A stretch of 8,840 nt of DNA from Chloroflexota bacterium (GCA_003648125.1 QMOE01000062.1:1-8840); one strand, 5' to 3'. Counted from the stretch's first letter, positions 1 through 6,470 are shown. The notes: generated by a model not told the origin, from the letters alone. Numbers and translations: made by a program.

Positions 1-254
1 CACAGGGAAGCCATGTGGTAACCGCTGTCACAGACAGTACTGGCATTCGCTCCGTTGTAGAAACTTGTCGTCAGGTAGTATCCGCGCAGGCTGGCGGATG
101 CGGCCAGGGAAGCCTGCGAGCCGGAGGCGGCGGCCTCGCGTTGACCCCAGGCCAGGTGGCCCAAGAAGACAGCGACCAGCAGAGCCAGGGTCAGCAGGGC
201 CGCCAAGCCCGACCGCCGGCTATAGTGAATTCTGAGGCTCACTCTCTTGGCCAT
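1..254 (-). CDS. Membrane-anchored lectin-like surface protein, 3' part missing (paralogue of the next gene)
   Basis: Only the first 84 codons are in the window; the gene runs off at base 1. The start is the ATG at 254-252, preceded by GGAGG (264-268) at a 9-base spacing. Residues 1-15 are basic (MAKRVSLRIHYSRRSG), residues about 17-36 form one hydrophobic membrane segment (LAALLTLALLVAVFLGHLAW), then an Ala/Ser-rich linker leads to LRGYYLTT and CDSGYHMASL. These last motifs match residues 58-86 of the upstream gene (LRQYYLTT, CASGYHMASLW), and the two genes are also clearly similar at the DNA level across the membrane segment, so they are tandem duplicates. The start lies 4 bp after the upstream stop (259-261), with the ribosome binding site just before that stop, which suggests translational coupling. 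The missing part presumably carries the rest of the Cys-containing exterior domain. Biochemical role unknown. Confidence 0.85.
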   Translation of the reverse strand, partial: MAKRVSLRIHYSRRSGLAALLTLALLVAVFLGHLAWGQREAAASGSQASLAASASLRGYYLTTSFYNGANASTVCDSGYHMASL

Positions 255-258
255 GCTA

Positions 259-816
259 TCAATCCTCCACGCACCAGACAGGCCTCGTAAAGTCACAACT
301 AATGGTAGTTGCATTCCAGACGTGGATATCTTCTGCCGCAGTCCAGTTGTTGGATAGGCCAACCTGCGTTCCATAATTGCTGCCACTGTTGCTGCTCCAG
401 CTATTGCAGTTGCCCTGCCCGGCAGTGCTGGGGTTGTCGCTGCTCCAGCCCGTGCGCACCCAGCCAAAGTAGCCGGCAATTGGTCCTTGACCGCTGTCAC
501 CCACCGTCCAACCCAGGATGGCGTTGTACTCGAGATTGGAGGGGTCCAGGATCTCCCACAGGGAGGCCATGTGATAGCCAGACGCGCAGGCGACATCGGC
601 GGCACTGCCATCGTAGGAAATCGTTGTCAGATAGTATTGGCGCAGACCGGTGGAGCCAGCTGCGGGGGCTTGAGGGCTGGAGGCAACAACCTCGCGCTGA
701 CCCCAGGCCAGGTAGCCCAGGAAGGCCGTGGTCAGCAGGGCCAGGGTCAGCAGAGTCACCAGTCCCCGCGTCAGGTTGACGTTGATGACCAAGGTTTGTT
801 TTTCTTGCTCTTTCAT
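259..816 (-). CDS. Single-pass membrane protein with Cys-rich, possibly C-type-lectin-like exterior domain
   Basis: 185 residues. I start at the ATG at 816-814 because AAGGAGG sits 7 bases before it; the frame is open to 885, but the extra 23 residues would be encoded by repeat DNA and by the ribosome binding site. Residues 1-18 are polar and cytoplasmic, residues 19-38 form a membrane helix (LVTLLTLALLTTAFLGYLAW), a short Pro/Ala/Ser linker follows, and residues about 58-185 form the exterior domain. That domain has LRQYYLTT, CASGYHMASLWEI, GWVRTGW, NCNSWSSNSG and a closing RPVWCVED, with four cysteines (77, 137, 174, 182) that could form two disulfides. The NC-x-x-W...C...WCVED pattern resembles endostatin/C-type-lectin-like folds such as the DUF1554 type; this is a tentative family guess. 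Ligand unknown. It is followed 4 bp later by a paralogue and preceded by a small protein and a lipoprotein on the same strand, which suggests one surface-protein operon. Confidence 0.88.
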   Translation of the reverse strand: MKEQEKQTLVINVNLTRGLVTLLTLALLTTAFLGYLAWGQREVVASSPQAPAAGSTGLRQYYLTTISYDGSAADVACASGYHMASLWEILDPSNLEYNAILGWTVGDSGQGPIAGYFGWVRTGWSSDNPSTAGQGNCNSWSSNSGSNYGTQVGLSNNWTAAEDIHVWNATTISCDFTRPVWCVED

Positions 817-823
817 TTCAGTT

Positions 824-830
824 CCTCCTT
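824..830 (-). promoter_or_regulatory. Ribosome binding site deciding the start at 816
   Basis: The minus strand reads AAGGAGG, 7 bases before ATG 816-814. It is a near-perfect Shine-Dalgarno sequence and argues against the longer start at 885. It directly abuts the octamer repeat array at 831-862. Confidence 0.85.
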
Positions 831-862
831 TAAAGTTGTAAAGTTGGTAGATTGGTAACGTG
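831..862. repeat. Degenerate 8-bp tandem repeat array
   Basis: Four consecutive octamers on the plus strand: TAAAGTTG twice (831-838, 839-846), then GTAGATTG (847-854) and GTAACGTG (855-862). The first two are identical and the others keep a G/T-A core. The array fills the gap between two genes up to the ribosome binding site and is followed at once by a heptamer array. Confidence 0.7.
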
Positions 863-902
863 ATGCGTGATTGCTCATTTGTCATTAGTCATTCATCATC
901 CC
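861..902. repeat. Degenerate 7-bp tandem repeat array
   Basis: Six consecutive heptamers on the plus strand, each beginning T(G/C)AT: 861-867, 868-874, 875-881, 882-888, 889-895, 896-902. The last two units overlap the stop codon and final codons of the small gene 889-1095, so its acidic C-terminal tail (GDDE) is partly repeat-encoded. Period and core are seen directly; the class resembles the short tandem heptanucleotide repeats known from filamentous cyanobacteria, without shared sequence being claimed. Confidence 0.7.
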
Positions 903-1095
903 CTTTCTCCGCTCTGTCCGCCGCTACCTGCTCCAGCGGGCCGGTCTGCGCCTCGACGAAAGCCAGCAGGTCGGCCAGCCGCTCAAAGTAGCGGGTCTCG
1001 CCGGAGGCAGCGTGTTGCACCCAGCCGCGCCAGCCCTCTTCCTCCCACCAGATGCGCAGGACGAAAGAGTTGCTGCGGGGTCGCTCTGTTCTCAT
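889..1095 (-). CDS. Small aromatic-rich protein of unknown function (68 aa)
   Basis: 68 residues, ATG at 1095-1093. A TAA lies four codons upstream in frame, so this is the only ATG start; AAGGGG (1100-1105) is 4 bases away and GGGGGAG is almost adjacent to the ATG. Residues 10-30 (SFVLRIWWEEEGWRGWVQHA) look like a beta-hairpin rich in Trp, and residues 31-50 (SGETRYFERLADLLAFVEAQ) like a short turn plus helix; the last 15 residues are charged and probably flexible. No signal peptide or membrane segment, so it should be cytoplasmic. The RIWWE...GWRGWVQH...SGE.RYF...L..FVE pattern is one I recall from small hypothetical proteins of Chloroflexota, which supports it as a real gene, but I know no function. 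It sits 55 bp after the lipoprotein gene and 72 bp before the lectin-like gene, both on the same strand. Confidence 0.8.
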   Translation of the reverse strand: MRTERPRSNSFVLRIWWEEEGWRGWVQHAASGETRYFERLADLLAFVEAQTGPLEQVAADRAEKGDDE

Positions 1096-1104
1096 ACTCC
1101 CCCT

Positions 1105-1145
1105 TTACCTGCACCACTCGCCCACTTGCAAACCTGCGTACTTGC
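1105..1145. repeat. Degenerate 8-bp tandem repeat array
   Basis: On the plus strand four octamers in exact register end in (T/C)GC: CCACTCGC (1114-1121), CCACTTGC (1122-1129), AAACCTGC (1130-1137), GTACTTGC (1138-1145). A fifth, TTACCTGC (1105-1112), is shifted by one base. On the minus strand the consensus is about GCAAGTGG. It occupies nearly the whole gap between the lipoprotein gene and the small gene. Confidence 0.65.
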
Positions 1146-1150
1146 CCGCC

Positions 1151-2491
1151 CTACGGCATATACACGATTTCCAGCGATGGCGCGCTGTAGGTGACGTCGT
1201 CTATCTCACTGTCAAAATCGGAAGACACGGGCCAACTCAGCGTGACCTGCCAGTAGGCTTGGGTCTTGTGCACGTCAATTGAACTGGTCACGTCTACCAC
1301 GCCGCCCGGACAATCATAAACACTGCCTACGTATTCGCCGCCGCTGGCGCTGTAATCGCCCGAGTCCAGGTCGCCATAGTAGAGATAGGTCACGTAAAGT
1401 TGCCCCAGGTCGGAGAAAGGAGCCCCCCTGAGGGAGCACCACCCCATGTCGAGCGAGGCGGATTTGATTGTGGCGTCGCCCGGCAGACTGGTGAGATCGA
1501 AGGTGATAAAGCCGATATAGTTGTTGTTAGCCGTATCGTCACCGGGATAGATCAGGCTGTCCACAATCCCCAGGCTAGAGACGCTGCCGCTCAAGTTGGG
1601 GGCGAAAGGGGCATCGAGCACCTGCGGCTCCAGTCCCACGATGGTCAGGGTCTGCATCGCCGTCTCGTTGCCGTTCGTGGCCTGCAGGTTGAACTCGTTG
1701 GGGCCGCTGCCCAGGTCGCCGTAGCAGTAGACGCGGTTCCCGCTGGCGGACACTATTTCCTGGTTCAGGCGCACCTCGGTGGCGTGATCGGTTGCCCAGT
1801 AGATGGTGGTACACTGGTTAGGGTCAATGGTATACGCGTCGGCGTGGAAATCTGTGATCGCGGGCGAGATGGGGGTGTTGGTGGGTGGGACGGCAGTAGG
1901 CGGGATGTGAGTCGGGGGGACGGCGGTCGGTGGGACGTTGGTCGGCGGGACATTGGTCGGCGGGACGGCAGTGGGTTGAGCGGGCCTGGTGGTGGGTGTG
2001 GGCTGGCCTGGTTTCGTCGTGGACGTGGGTTGGGCAGGCGGGCGGGTCGGCGTCGGCCCCTGTTGACGGGGCGTTGGTATGAGCGTAGGCGTGGGTGCAT
2101 CTGCCACAGCCTCGACGACCTGGATTGAGACGGCGGCCGGCTCGCTTTCCTGCCCGGAGACACTGTGCGCAGTGAGGATCAGGTTAAAAGTACCGGCCGC
2201 GTTTGGAGTCCAACGCAAGATGCCCTCCAATGGGGTCTGCCCCTCGTCCAACGGCGATTGCTGGATGGCGACGACGTCGCCATTCACCGTCATCTGCACC
2301 CAGGCGACCGGGTCGTCACCCTTGGCGCGGAACTGCACCTCGACCGTTTGGCCGGCCGCCACCTGTGCGCCATTGGGCGGCGCGACGACGGCGACGGTGG
2401 GCGTGTTGGCAGCGGTGGGGCCGCAGGCAAGCGCGGCTGCGACCAGGACCAGCAGCGCCAGCAGGATATGAGAGTATCGCTTGTGATTCAC
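1151..2491 (-). CDS. Secreted lipoprotein with Ig-like domains, Thr/Pro spacer and C-terminal beta-sandwich domain
   Basis: 446 residues from a GTG start (2491-2489) with GAGGAGG 6 bases upstream. The N-terminus is a lipoprotein signal: KR at 4-5, hydrophobic stretch 9-22, lipobox ALAC with lipidated Cys23. Residues about 31-127 look like a bacterial Ig-like domain (APPNGAQVAAGQTVEVQF ... WTPNAAGTFNLILTA). Residues 131-209 are a Thr/Pro spacer including six PPTxx repeats (177-206). Residues 211-285 form a second Ig-like domain with a likely disulfide pair Cys227/Cys256. Residues about 292-445 (FITFDLTSLP...ATIKSASLDM) resemble the DNRLRE/CBM96-like jelly-roll modules common on surface proteins, with Cys352/Cys394. 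Predicted to be anchored in the membrane and to present the C-terminal domain outside, perhaps for binding glycan or protein; no catalytic residues recognised. First gene of a putative four-gene surface cluster. Confidence 0.88.
   Translation of the reverse strand: MNHKRYSHILLALLVLVAAALACGPTAANTPTVAVVAPPNGAQVAAGQTVEVQFRAKGDDPVAWVQMTVNGDVVAIQQSPLDEGQTPLEGILRWTPNAAGTFNLILTAHSVSGQESEPAAVSIQVVEAVADAPTPTLIPTPRQQGPTPTRPPAQPTSTTKPGQPTPTTRPAQPTAVPPTNVPPTNVPPTAVPPTHIPPTAVPPTNTPISPAITDFHADAYTIDPNQCTTIYWATDHATEVRLNQEIVSASGNRVYCYGDLGSGPNEFNLQATNGNETAMQTLTIVGLEPQVLDAPFAPNLSGSVSSLGIVDSLIYPGDDTANNNYIGFITFDLTSLPGDATIKSASLDMGWCSLRGAPFSDLGQLYVTYLYYGDLDSGDYSASGGEYVGSVYDCPGGVVDVTSSIDVHKTQAYWQVTLSWPVSSDFDSEIDDVTYSAPSLEIVYMP
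1874..1963 (-). repeat. 15-bp in-frame tandem repeat encoding PPTxx
   Basis: Six 15-bp units encode PPTNV, PPTNV, PPTAV, PPTHI, PPTAV, PPTNT (lipoprotein residues 177-206). Units differ mostly in the last two codons and at third positions. Such a spacer is an extended, rigid stalk and its unit number is prone to change by slippage or recombination. Confidence 0.85.
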
Positions 2492-2497
2492 GGCAAA

Positions 2498-2504
2498 CCT
2501 CCTC
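2498..2504 (-). promoter_or_regulatory. Ribosome binding site supporting the GTG start at 2491
   Basis: The minus strand reads GAGGAGG with 6 bases before GTG 2491-2489. It supports the non-ATG start, which also places a proper lipoprotein signal at the N-terminus. Confidence 0.8.
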
Positions 2505-2516
2505 GTGGTTGATGTG

Positions 2517-2532
2517 TGTTTCTAGTGAAACA
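2517..2532. promoter_or_regulatory. Perfect inverted repeat upstream of the lipoprotein gene, possible operator
   Basis: TGTTTC (2517-2522) and GAAACA (2527-2532) are perfect 6-bp arms around TAGT; two more pairs (2514/2535 and 2515/2534) extend it past one mismatch. It lies 13 bp upstream of the ribosome binding site of the surface cluster. The size and symmetry suit a dimeric repressor or activator, but no regulator can be named and no convincing sigma70 promoter is visible beside it. Confidence 0.3.
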
Positions 2533-2607
2533 TACCACAAGAGTGTCTCGCCGCTGTCTAAATGAGGAGTGGGGTCAGAGGAACCTTGGGGACATTTTTG
2601 CAAGAAG

Positions 2608-2649
2608 GCGCGGAGACAGAGAGGTGAGGGGACGGGGAGACTCGGGATG
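2608..2649. repeat. G/A-rich low-complexity tract, weak heptamer periodicity
   Basis: The plus strand is strongly G/A-biased and can be cut into near-heptamers (for example GACAGAG 2615-2621, AGGTGAG 2622-2628, GGGACGG 2629-2635), but the unit is poorly conserved. It lies directly after the stop of the large regulator gene. The 163-bp gap 2492-2654 contains no clear intrinsic terminator for that gene, so read-through into the surface cluster is possible. Confidence 0.35.
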
Positions 2650-2654
2650 TTGAG

Positions 2655-5600
2655 TTAACGACTGCCGCGCGTCCGCGCGTCGTGGCCCGCTGTGCGCAGA
2701 GCGGCCAGGTCGCGCTTGATGGTGCGCGCACTGACGCCCAGCGCATCGGCCAGGGCCGCCACGGGGGGAGCGGCGGATCGCGCGGCGGCCTCGCGCAGCA
2801 GCCGCAGGATGCAATGGCGGCGGCGGGCCGCTTTGCCGGCAATCTCATCGTCCTCCGGCGCAGCGATGGTCCAAACGACCTCTACGAACTCGTCCTCGCG
2901 TAGGGGGCGGCCGGTGGGGGCGGAGGCGGCCGGCAGGCGTACCTGGATCTGACCAGGCCGCGAGCAGGCGGCGCTCTCATCCGCCGCGAGTTGGGACAGG
3001 TCTCTTGCCATGCCCAACTGTTGGAACAAGGCTCTAGCCTCACCTAGCAGCGCCGCGCTGCGTTGAGTTTTGCCGGCGGAACGTCTCAGGTAAAGCCCGT
3101 AGGCGGCCAGGCTGCGGGCCAATTCTGCCTCAGCGCCGACCTCGCGCAGAATATGAATGCTCTCCTCGAAATGGGAACCTGGTTCAGCAACGGCCTCTGC
3201 ACTGCCCAGATGCGCGCTTACTTTCCCCATTACCTGTCGCGCCACCCCCAAAACCCAGGGATCGCCTAACTCCTGAGCTACTTGCAGCCCCACGCGTGCG
3301 TGAGCCAACGCCTCTTGGCCCCGATTCGTGGCCAGGAACAGCCGCGCCAGGCGGCCATGGATCGTTTGTACCTGCCACTGCTCGGCGCTGATGGACGATA
3401 AATTCAGAGATTGCTCCAGCATCTCCTGGGCCTGTCCCAGATCCCCTAGCTGTTGATAGGCAGTTCCCAACCCGGCCAAGGACTCGGGTTCCAAAGGCCG
3501 ATCGCCAATTTTGCGCGCGACCTCGAGTGCGCGCTGGAAGAGAGGAATAGCCTGAGCGGGGTCACCCCGCTCCAGAATCGCCAGTCCCAGGCAATGCAAG
3601 GCCGCATCCTCGCCGTAGGGATCGCCAATAGCGCTAGCGATCTCCAGCGCTTCCTGAGAGGCATCTCTGGTGATGGTGAACTGCCCTCGGTAGTAGCACA
3701 AAGAGGCCAAATTGACGAGGGAATAAGAAATACCCACCCGGTCATCCAACCGGCGACGGATGGCGAGAGATCGTTCGATAGCCATCTGGCTTCCGGCATA
3801 GTCGCCCGTGTGATAGCGAGCGGCCCCCATGCGATTGAGACAGTCGGCCAGGCGCGCCTGCTCGTCTAGTCGCTCAAAGATAGCCGCAGCCTGCTCGTAT
3901 GGTTCGATAGCTTCCCGGTAGTGACCCAGGTTGCGGATCGCATTGGCTTTGTTGAACAGAGCAGCGGCGATCTCGGACTGGAGGCCAATGGCTATCGCTA
4001 GACCTAACGCCCGTTCAGCGACTGCTATTGCGTCCTCGAAATCCCCTCTCTGGAACCGCAGATAGCTCAAGCGGTTGAGGGCGCGGGCTTGACTGGCTTC
4101 GTCGCCTGCCTGCTCCGCAAGACCACGGGCCGCCTCGAAATCGGCCTCCGCCTGATCGAACCGCCCGGTCTCCTGGCAGACTTTTCCTCGCGCCTGGTAG
4201 AGAGCCGGGCCAAGCTCCTCATCGGGTGACCGTAGGTGTTCCCATGCCTCCAATGCCTGAGTATAGTAACCAACCGCCTCACCGCCAGCGTAGACAGCCC
4301 TGGCCCGATCTCCGGCCCGACGACTGTAATCGGCGGCCTTGTCCCAAACCTCCCCCAGACTAAAGTGACGGGCCAGCGACTCGATCCGTTCGGGGTGCTG
4401 TTGTCTCAAGAAAGCGCCAGCCCGCCGGTGCAGCACCCGTCTGCGCTCGGGAGGAATGGCCTGGTAAGTCATCTCTTGGATGCAGTCGTGCTCAAAGCGA
4501 TAGTGAGTTTCGGTCTCGACCAGAAAGCCGTACCTGGTCAGGTCTTCCAGCGCCGCGAGCAGAGAGACAGTCTCCGCTGTGCTGATTTGGGAAAGAATGG
4601 CAAAATCGGCGTCCTCTCCGAGCACGGCGATTTGTTCGAGCGCGGTTCTCGGCGCCAGGGCCAGACGCGCCACCCGCTCGCCGATGAGTTCCCGGACCGA
4701 GGCGGGCATAAGGAGCGACCTGTCTCGAGGGGGAAAAAGCCAGCCGCCGTGAGGCGACGTTGCCAGGTCGCCTTGCTCCCAGAGTGATTTGAGGGTCTCT
4801 ATCAGAAAGAGCGGATTACCTCCCGTCTCTTTCTGCAGCCGCTCGGCGAGCGCGACGGTCTGTGTGTCCATCACGCTCAACGCTCGTTGAACCAGCGCCA
4901 CCGTCTCCGCGCGTTCAAAGGGCAGTAAGCGCAGCCGCGCGAGCGGATGGGCGCGGTCGAGCGATCCGAGCGTCTCCCAGACGGCGGCCATCTCGCGCGC
5001 CTCGGCGGTGCGGTAGGTGAGTATGAGGAACACGCGGCTCTCTGGTAGGTAGGCAGCCAACTGGGACAATGTCGCCAGGGTAACTTTGTCCGCCCAATGC
5101 AGGTCTTCCAGGACGAGCAAGAGAGGCGTCGCGGAGGCCAGCCCGATCAGGCATTGAGCCAACCCCTCCTGCAGGCGGCGCTGTTCTTCTCGCGAGTCGA
5201 GAGGCGCGAGAACAGCGAGATGGCGCGCGTGTGCAGCAATGGGCGGCAAGAGTGGAGCGGCTGCGCTGAGCCACAGCGGATCGACCAGTTCCGCCAGTTG
5301 CGCGACGCGCAGAGGTGTCAGCAGGGGGGAGAGGGCATTGTGCAAGAGTTGGTACGGCGCCGAGGCGGTTAGCGGGTCCGCCTTGCCCAGACCGACCTGG
5401 AAGCCGCGCCACTGTGCGTCGGCGATGACCTCACTGACCAGGCGCGTCTTGCCGACGCCGGCATCCCCTTCGATCAAAGCCAGTCCACCGCGACCCTGGA
5501 TGGTGGTTTGCAACCCGTCTAGCAGCGCGGCCCGCTCACTCGTCCGTCCCACGAAGGGCAAATGGGCCAGGTCGCGCAGCAAGGGGGGCGGGGGCAGTGC

Positions 5601-6395
5601 AACGGGGAGGTGGGAAGGCCCGGCCTCCTCCAGCGCGGCGGCGATCTCCCGGTAGAGGGCAAGTGTGGCGGGGGTGGGCGGAATATCTAGTTCCCGCGCC
5701 AGTAGATCGCGTAACGCGGCGAATTGCTCCAGTGCGGCCTGGGGGCGATCCAGGAGATGGTAGAGGCGCATCAGTTCCCGGTGGGCCGCTTCTCGCAGCG
5801 GGTCGGCGGCGGCTAACCGTTGAGCGTAGGCGAGCGCTTGCTTATAGTTGCCCTGCTGCTTGCTCAACGTGATCAACTGCTCCAGCGCGCTCAGGTATAG
5901 CTCTCGCAATCGCTCCCGCTCCAGGAGCGCCCAGTCGTCGTAGCACTCTTGCAAAAAATCGGCGCGGTACAACTGGATGCAAGAATCAAGAAGCAGGAGG
6001 CAAGAATCGCCGGTCCACCTTCGGCCTCCTGTTCCCTGCTCCTTGCTTCCTGCCTCTTGCGTTTTGCTCTCAAACTCTTCCACGTCTAGCCAGTCGCCAG
6101 GACGGAATACAAAAGTGACGGCATCCCGCTCCGCTGCCAGCCGGTCGGCGGCGGAGCCGAGCGCGGAACGGATCTGCCACAGCGCCTGAGAGAGTGCGCG
6201 GCGGGCGCGGGCGTCGGTTCGCTCCGGCCAAAAGATGCCCGTCAAGCGGTCGCGGGGAATGGGCTGATCGTGACGCAGAACAAGATAAGCCAGCAGCGAG
6301 CGAGCCGTGGGGGAGGAAGGTGTAAAGAGATGCTTGCCCTCTTTGGTCAGTTCGAGCGAGCCAAAGATGCGGATGCGTAAAGCAGAGGTGCTCAT
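2655..6395 (-). CDS. Large BTAD-type transcriptional regulator: winged helix, BTAD, STAND-like ATPase, TPRs, C-terminal HTH
   Basis: 1246 residues, ATG at 6395-6393 with AGGA 9 bases upstream. Order of parts: residues about 5-100, OmpR/SARP-like winged helix (LRIRIFGSLEL; LLAYLVLR...PRDRLTGIFWPE...ALSQALWQIRSALG); about 101-255, bacterial transcriptional activation domain (LYRADFLQECYDDW, then helices to LYREIAAALEE); 280-560, AAA/STAND-like ATPase with FVGR at 281-284, Walker A GDAGVGKT (310-317) and Walker B LLLVLEDLHWAD (425-436); about 730-1060, tetratricopeptide repeats (e.g. RFQRGDFEDAIAVAERAL, YQQLGDLGQAQEMLEQSL); 1191-1240, a second helix-turn-helix (LADALGVSARTIKRDLAAL) of DeoR/HTH_11 type. 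Known relatives act as ATP-dependent, signal-gated activators; the signal and targets here are unknown. Odd points: residues 111-139 come from a heptamer-repeat hairpin, and DNA-binding domains lie at both ends. All key ATPase motifs are intact. Confidence 0.93.
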   Translation of the reverse strand: MSTSALRIRIFGSLELTKEGKHLFTPSSPTARSLLAYLVLRHDQPIPRDRLTGIFWPERTDARARRALSQALWQIRSALGSAADRLAAERDAVTFVFRPGDWLDVEEFESKTQEAGSKEQGTGGRRWTGDSCLLLLDSCIQLYRADFLQECYDDWALLERERLRELYLSALEQLITLSKQQGNYKQALAYAQRLAAADPLREAAHRELMRLYHLLDRPQAALEQFAALRDLLARELDIPPTPATLALYREIAAALEEAGPSHLPVALPPPPLLRDLAHLPFVGRTSERAALLDGLQTTIQGRGGLALIEGDAGVGKTRLVSEVIADAQWRGFQVGLGKADPLTASAPYQLLHNALSPLLTPLRVAQLAELVDPLWLSAAAPLLPPIAAHARHLAVLAPLDSREEQRRLQEGLAQCLIGLASATPLLLVLEDLHWADKVTLATLSQLAAYLPESRVFLILTYRTAEAREMAAVWETLGSLDRAHPLARLRLLPFERAETVALVQRALSVMDTQTVALAERLQKETGGNPLFLIETLKSLWEQGDLATSPHGGWLFPPRDRSLLMPASVRELIGERVARLALAPRTALEQIAVLGEDADFAILSQISTAETVSLLAALEDLTRYGFLVETETHYRFEHDCIQEMTYQAIPPERRRVLHRRAGAFLRQQHPERIESLARHFSLGEVWDKAADYSRRAGDRARAVYAGGEAVGYYTQALEAWEHLRSPDEELGPALYQARGKVCQETGRFDQAEADFEAARGLAEQAGDEASQARALNRLSYLRFQRGDFEDAIAVAERALGLAIAIGLQSEIAAALFNKANAIRNLGHYREAIEPYEQAAAIFERLDEQARLADCLNRMGAARYHTGDYAGSQMAIERSLAIRRRLDDRVGISYSLVNLASLCYYRGQFTITRDASQEALEIASAIGDPYGEDAALHCLGLAILERGDPAQAIPLFQRALEVARKIGDRPLEPESLAGLGTAYQQLGDLGQAQEMLEQSLNLSSISAEQWQVQTIHGRLARLFLATNRGQEALAHARVGLQVAQELGDPWVLGVARQVMGKVSAHLGSAEAVAEPGSHFEESIHILREVGAEAELARSLAAYGLYLRRSAGKTQRSAALLGEARALFQQLGMARDLSQLAADESAACSRPGQIQVRLPAASAPTGRPLREDEFVEVVWTIAAPEDDEIAGKAARRRHCILRLLREAAARSAAPPVAALADALGVSARTIKRDLAALRTAGHDARTRGSR
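5979..6065. repeat. Heptamer-repeat hairpin inserted in the regulator coding sequence
   Basis: On the plus strand, four heptamers of type GCAAGAA (5979-6006) are followed by a 17-base spacer and then six heptamers of type GCYTCYT (6024-6065); the two halves are roughly inverted. The centre contains a perfect 8-bp inverted pair, CAGGAGGC (5994-6001) and GCCTCCTG (6024-6031). The 87 bp equal 29 codons and keep the frame, encoding residues 111-139 (KTQEAGSKEQ...SCLLLLDSC). This peptide is unlike the Ala/Glu-rich helix usually found at this point of BTAD domains, and the flanking domain resumes normally at LYRADFL. Confidence 0.75.
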
Positions 6396-6409
6396 ATTGG
6401 CGTGTCCTG

Positions 6410-6437
6410 ATTATACTTGCTTTGGGGAGATGCGCAA
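6410..6437 (-). promoter_or_regulatory. Possible sigma70-type promoter of the large regulator gene
   Basis: On the minus strand a perfect TATAAT (6415-6410) is preceded at a 16-base spacing by TTGCGC (6437-6432), a weak -35. The expected transcript start would be near 6403, only about 8 bases before the ATG at 6395 and downstream of the AGGA Shine-Dalgarno (6408-6405). So either the message is nearly leaderless or the TATAAT is fortuitous. Confidence 0.35.
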
Positions 6438-6470
6438 CAAAGGATAAAAATTGATCGGGCAAAGGAGCAA

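Noticed and set aside
309..858. Plus-strand open frames opposite the lectin-like gene
   Set aside because: Overlap a minus-strand gene with a strong ribosome binding site, a membrane helix and a paralogue; the plus-strand translations show none of this.
817..885. N-terminal extension of the lectin-like protein to 885
   Set aside because: The extra 23 codons cover the repeat arrays and the AAGGAGG ribosome binding site that serves ATG 816.
1400..2128. Plus-strand open frame (242 codons), Gly/Arg-rich
   Set aside because: Antisense to the lipoprotein; the Gly/Arg-rich end is the reverse reading of the PPTxx repeat.
2575..2654. Intrinsic terminator after the large regulator gene
   Set aside because: No stable stem followed by a U tract is visible on the minus strand in the 163-bp gap, only G/A-rich low-complexity sequence.
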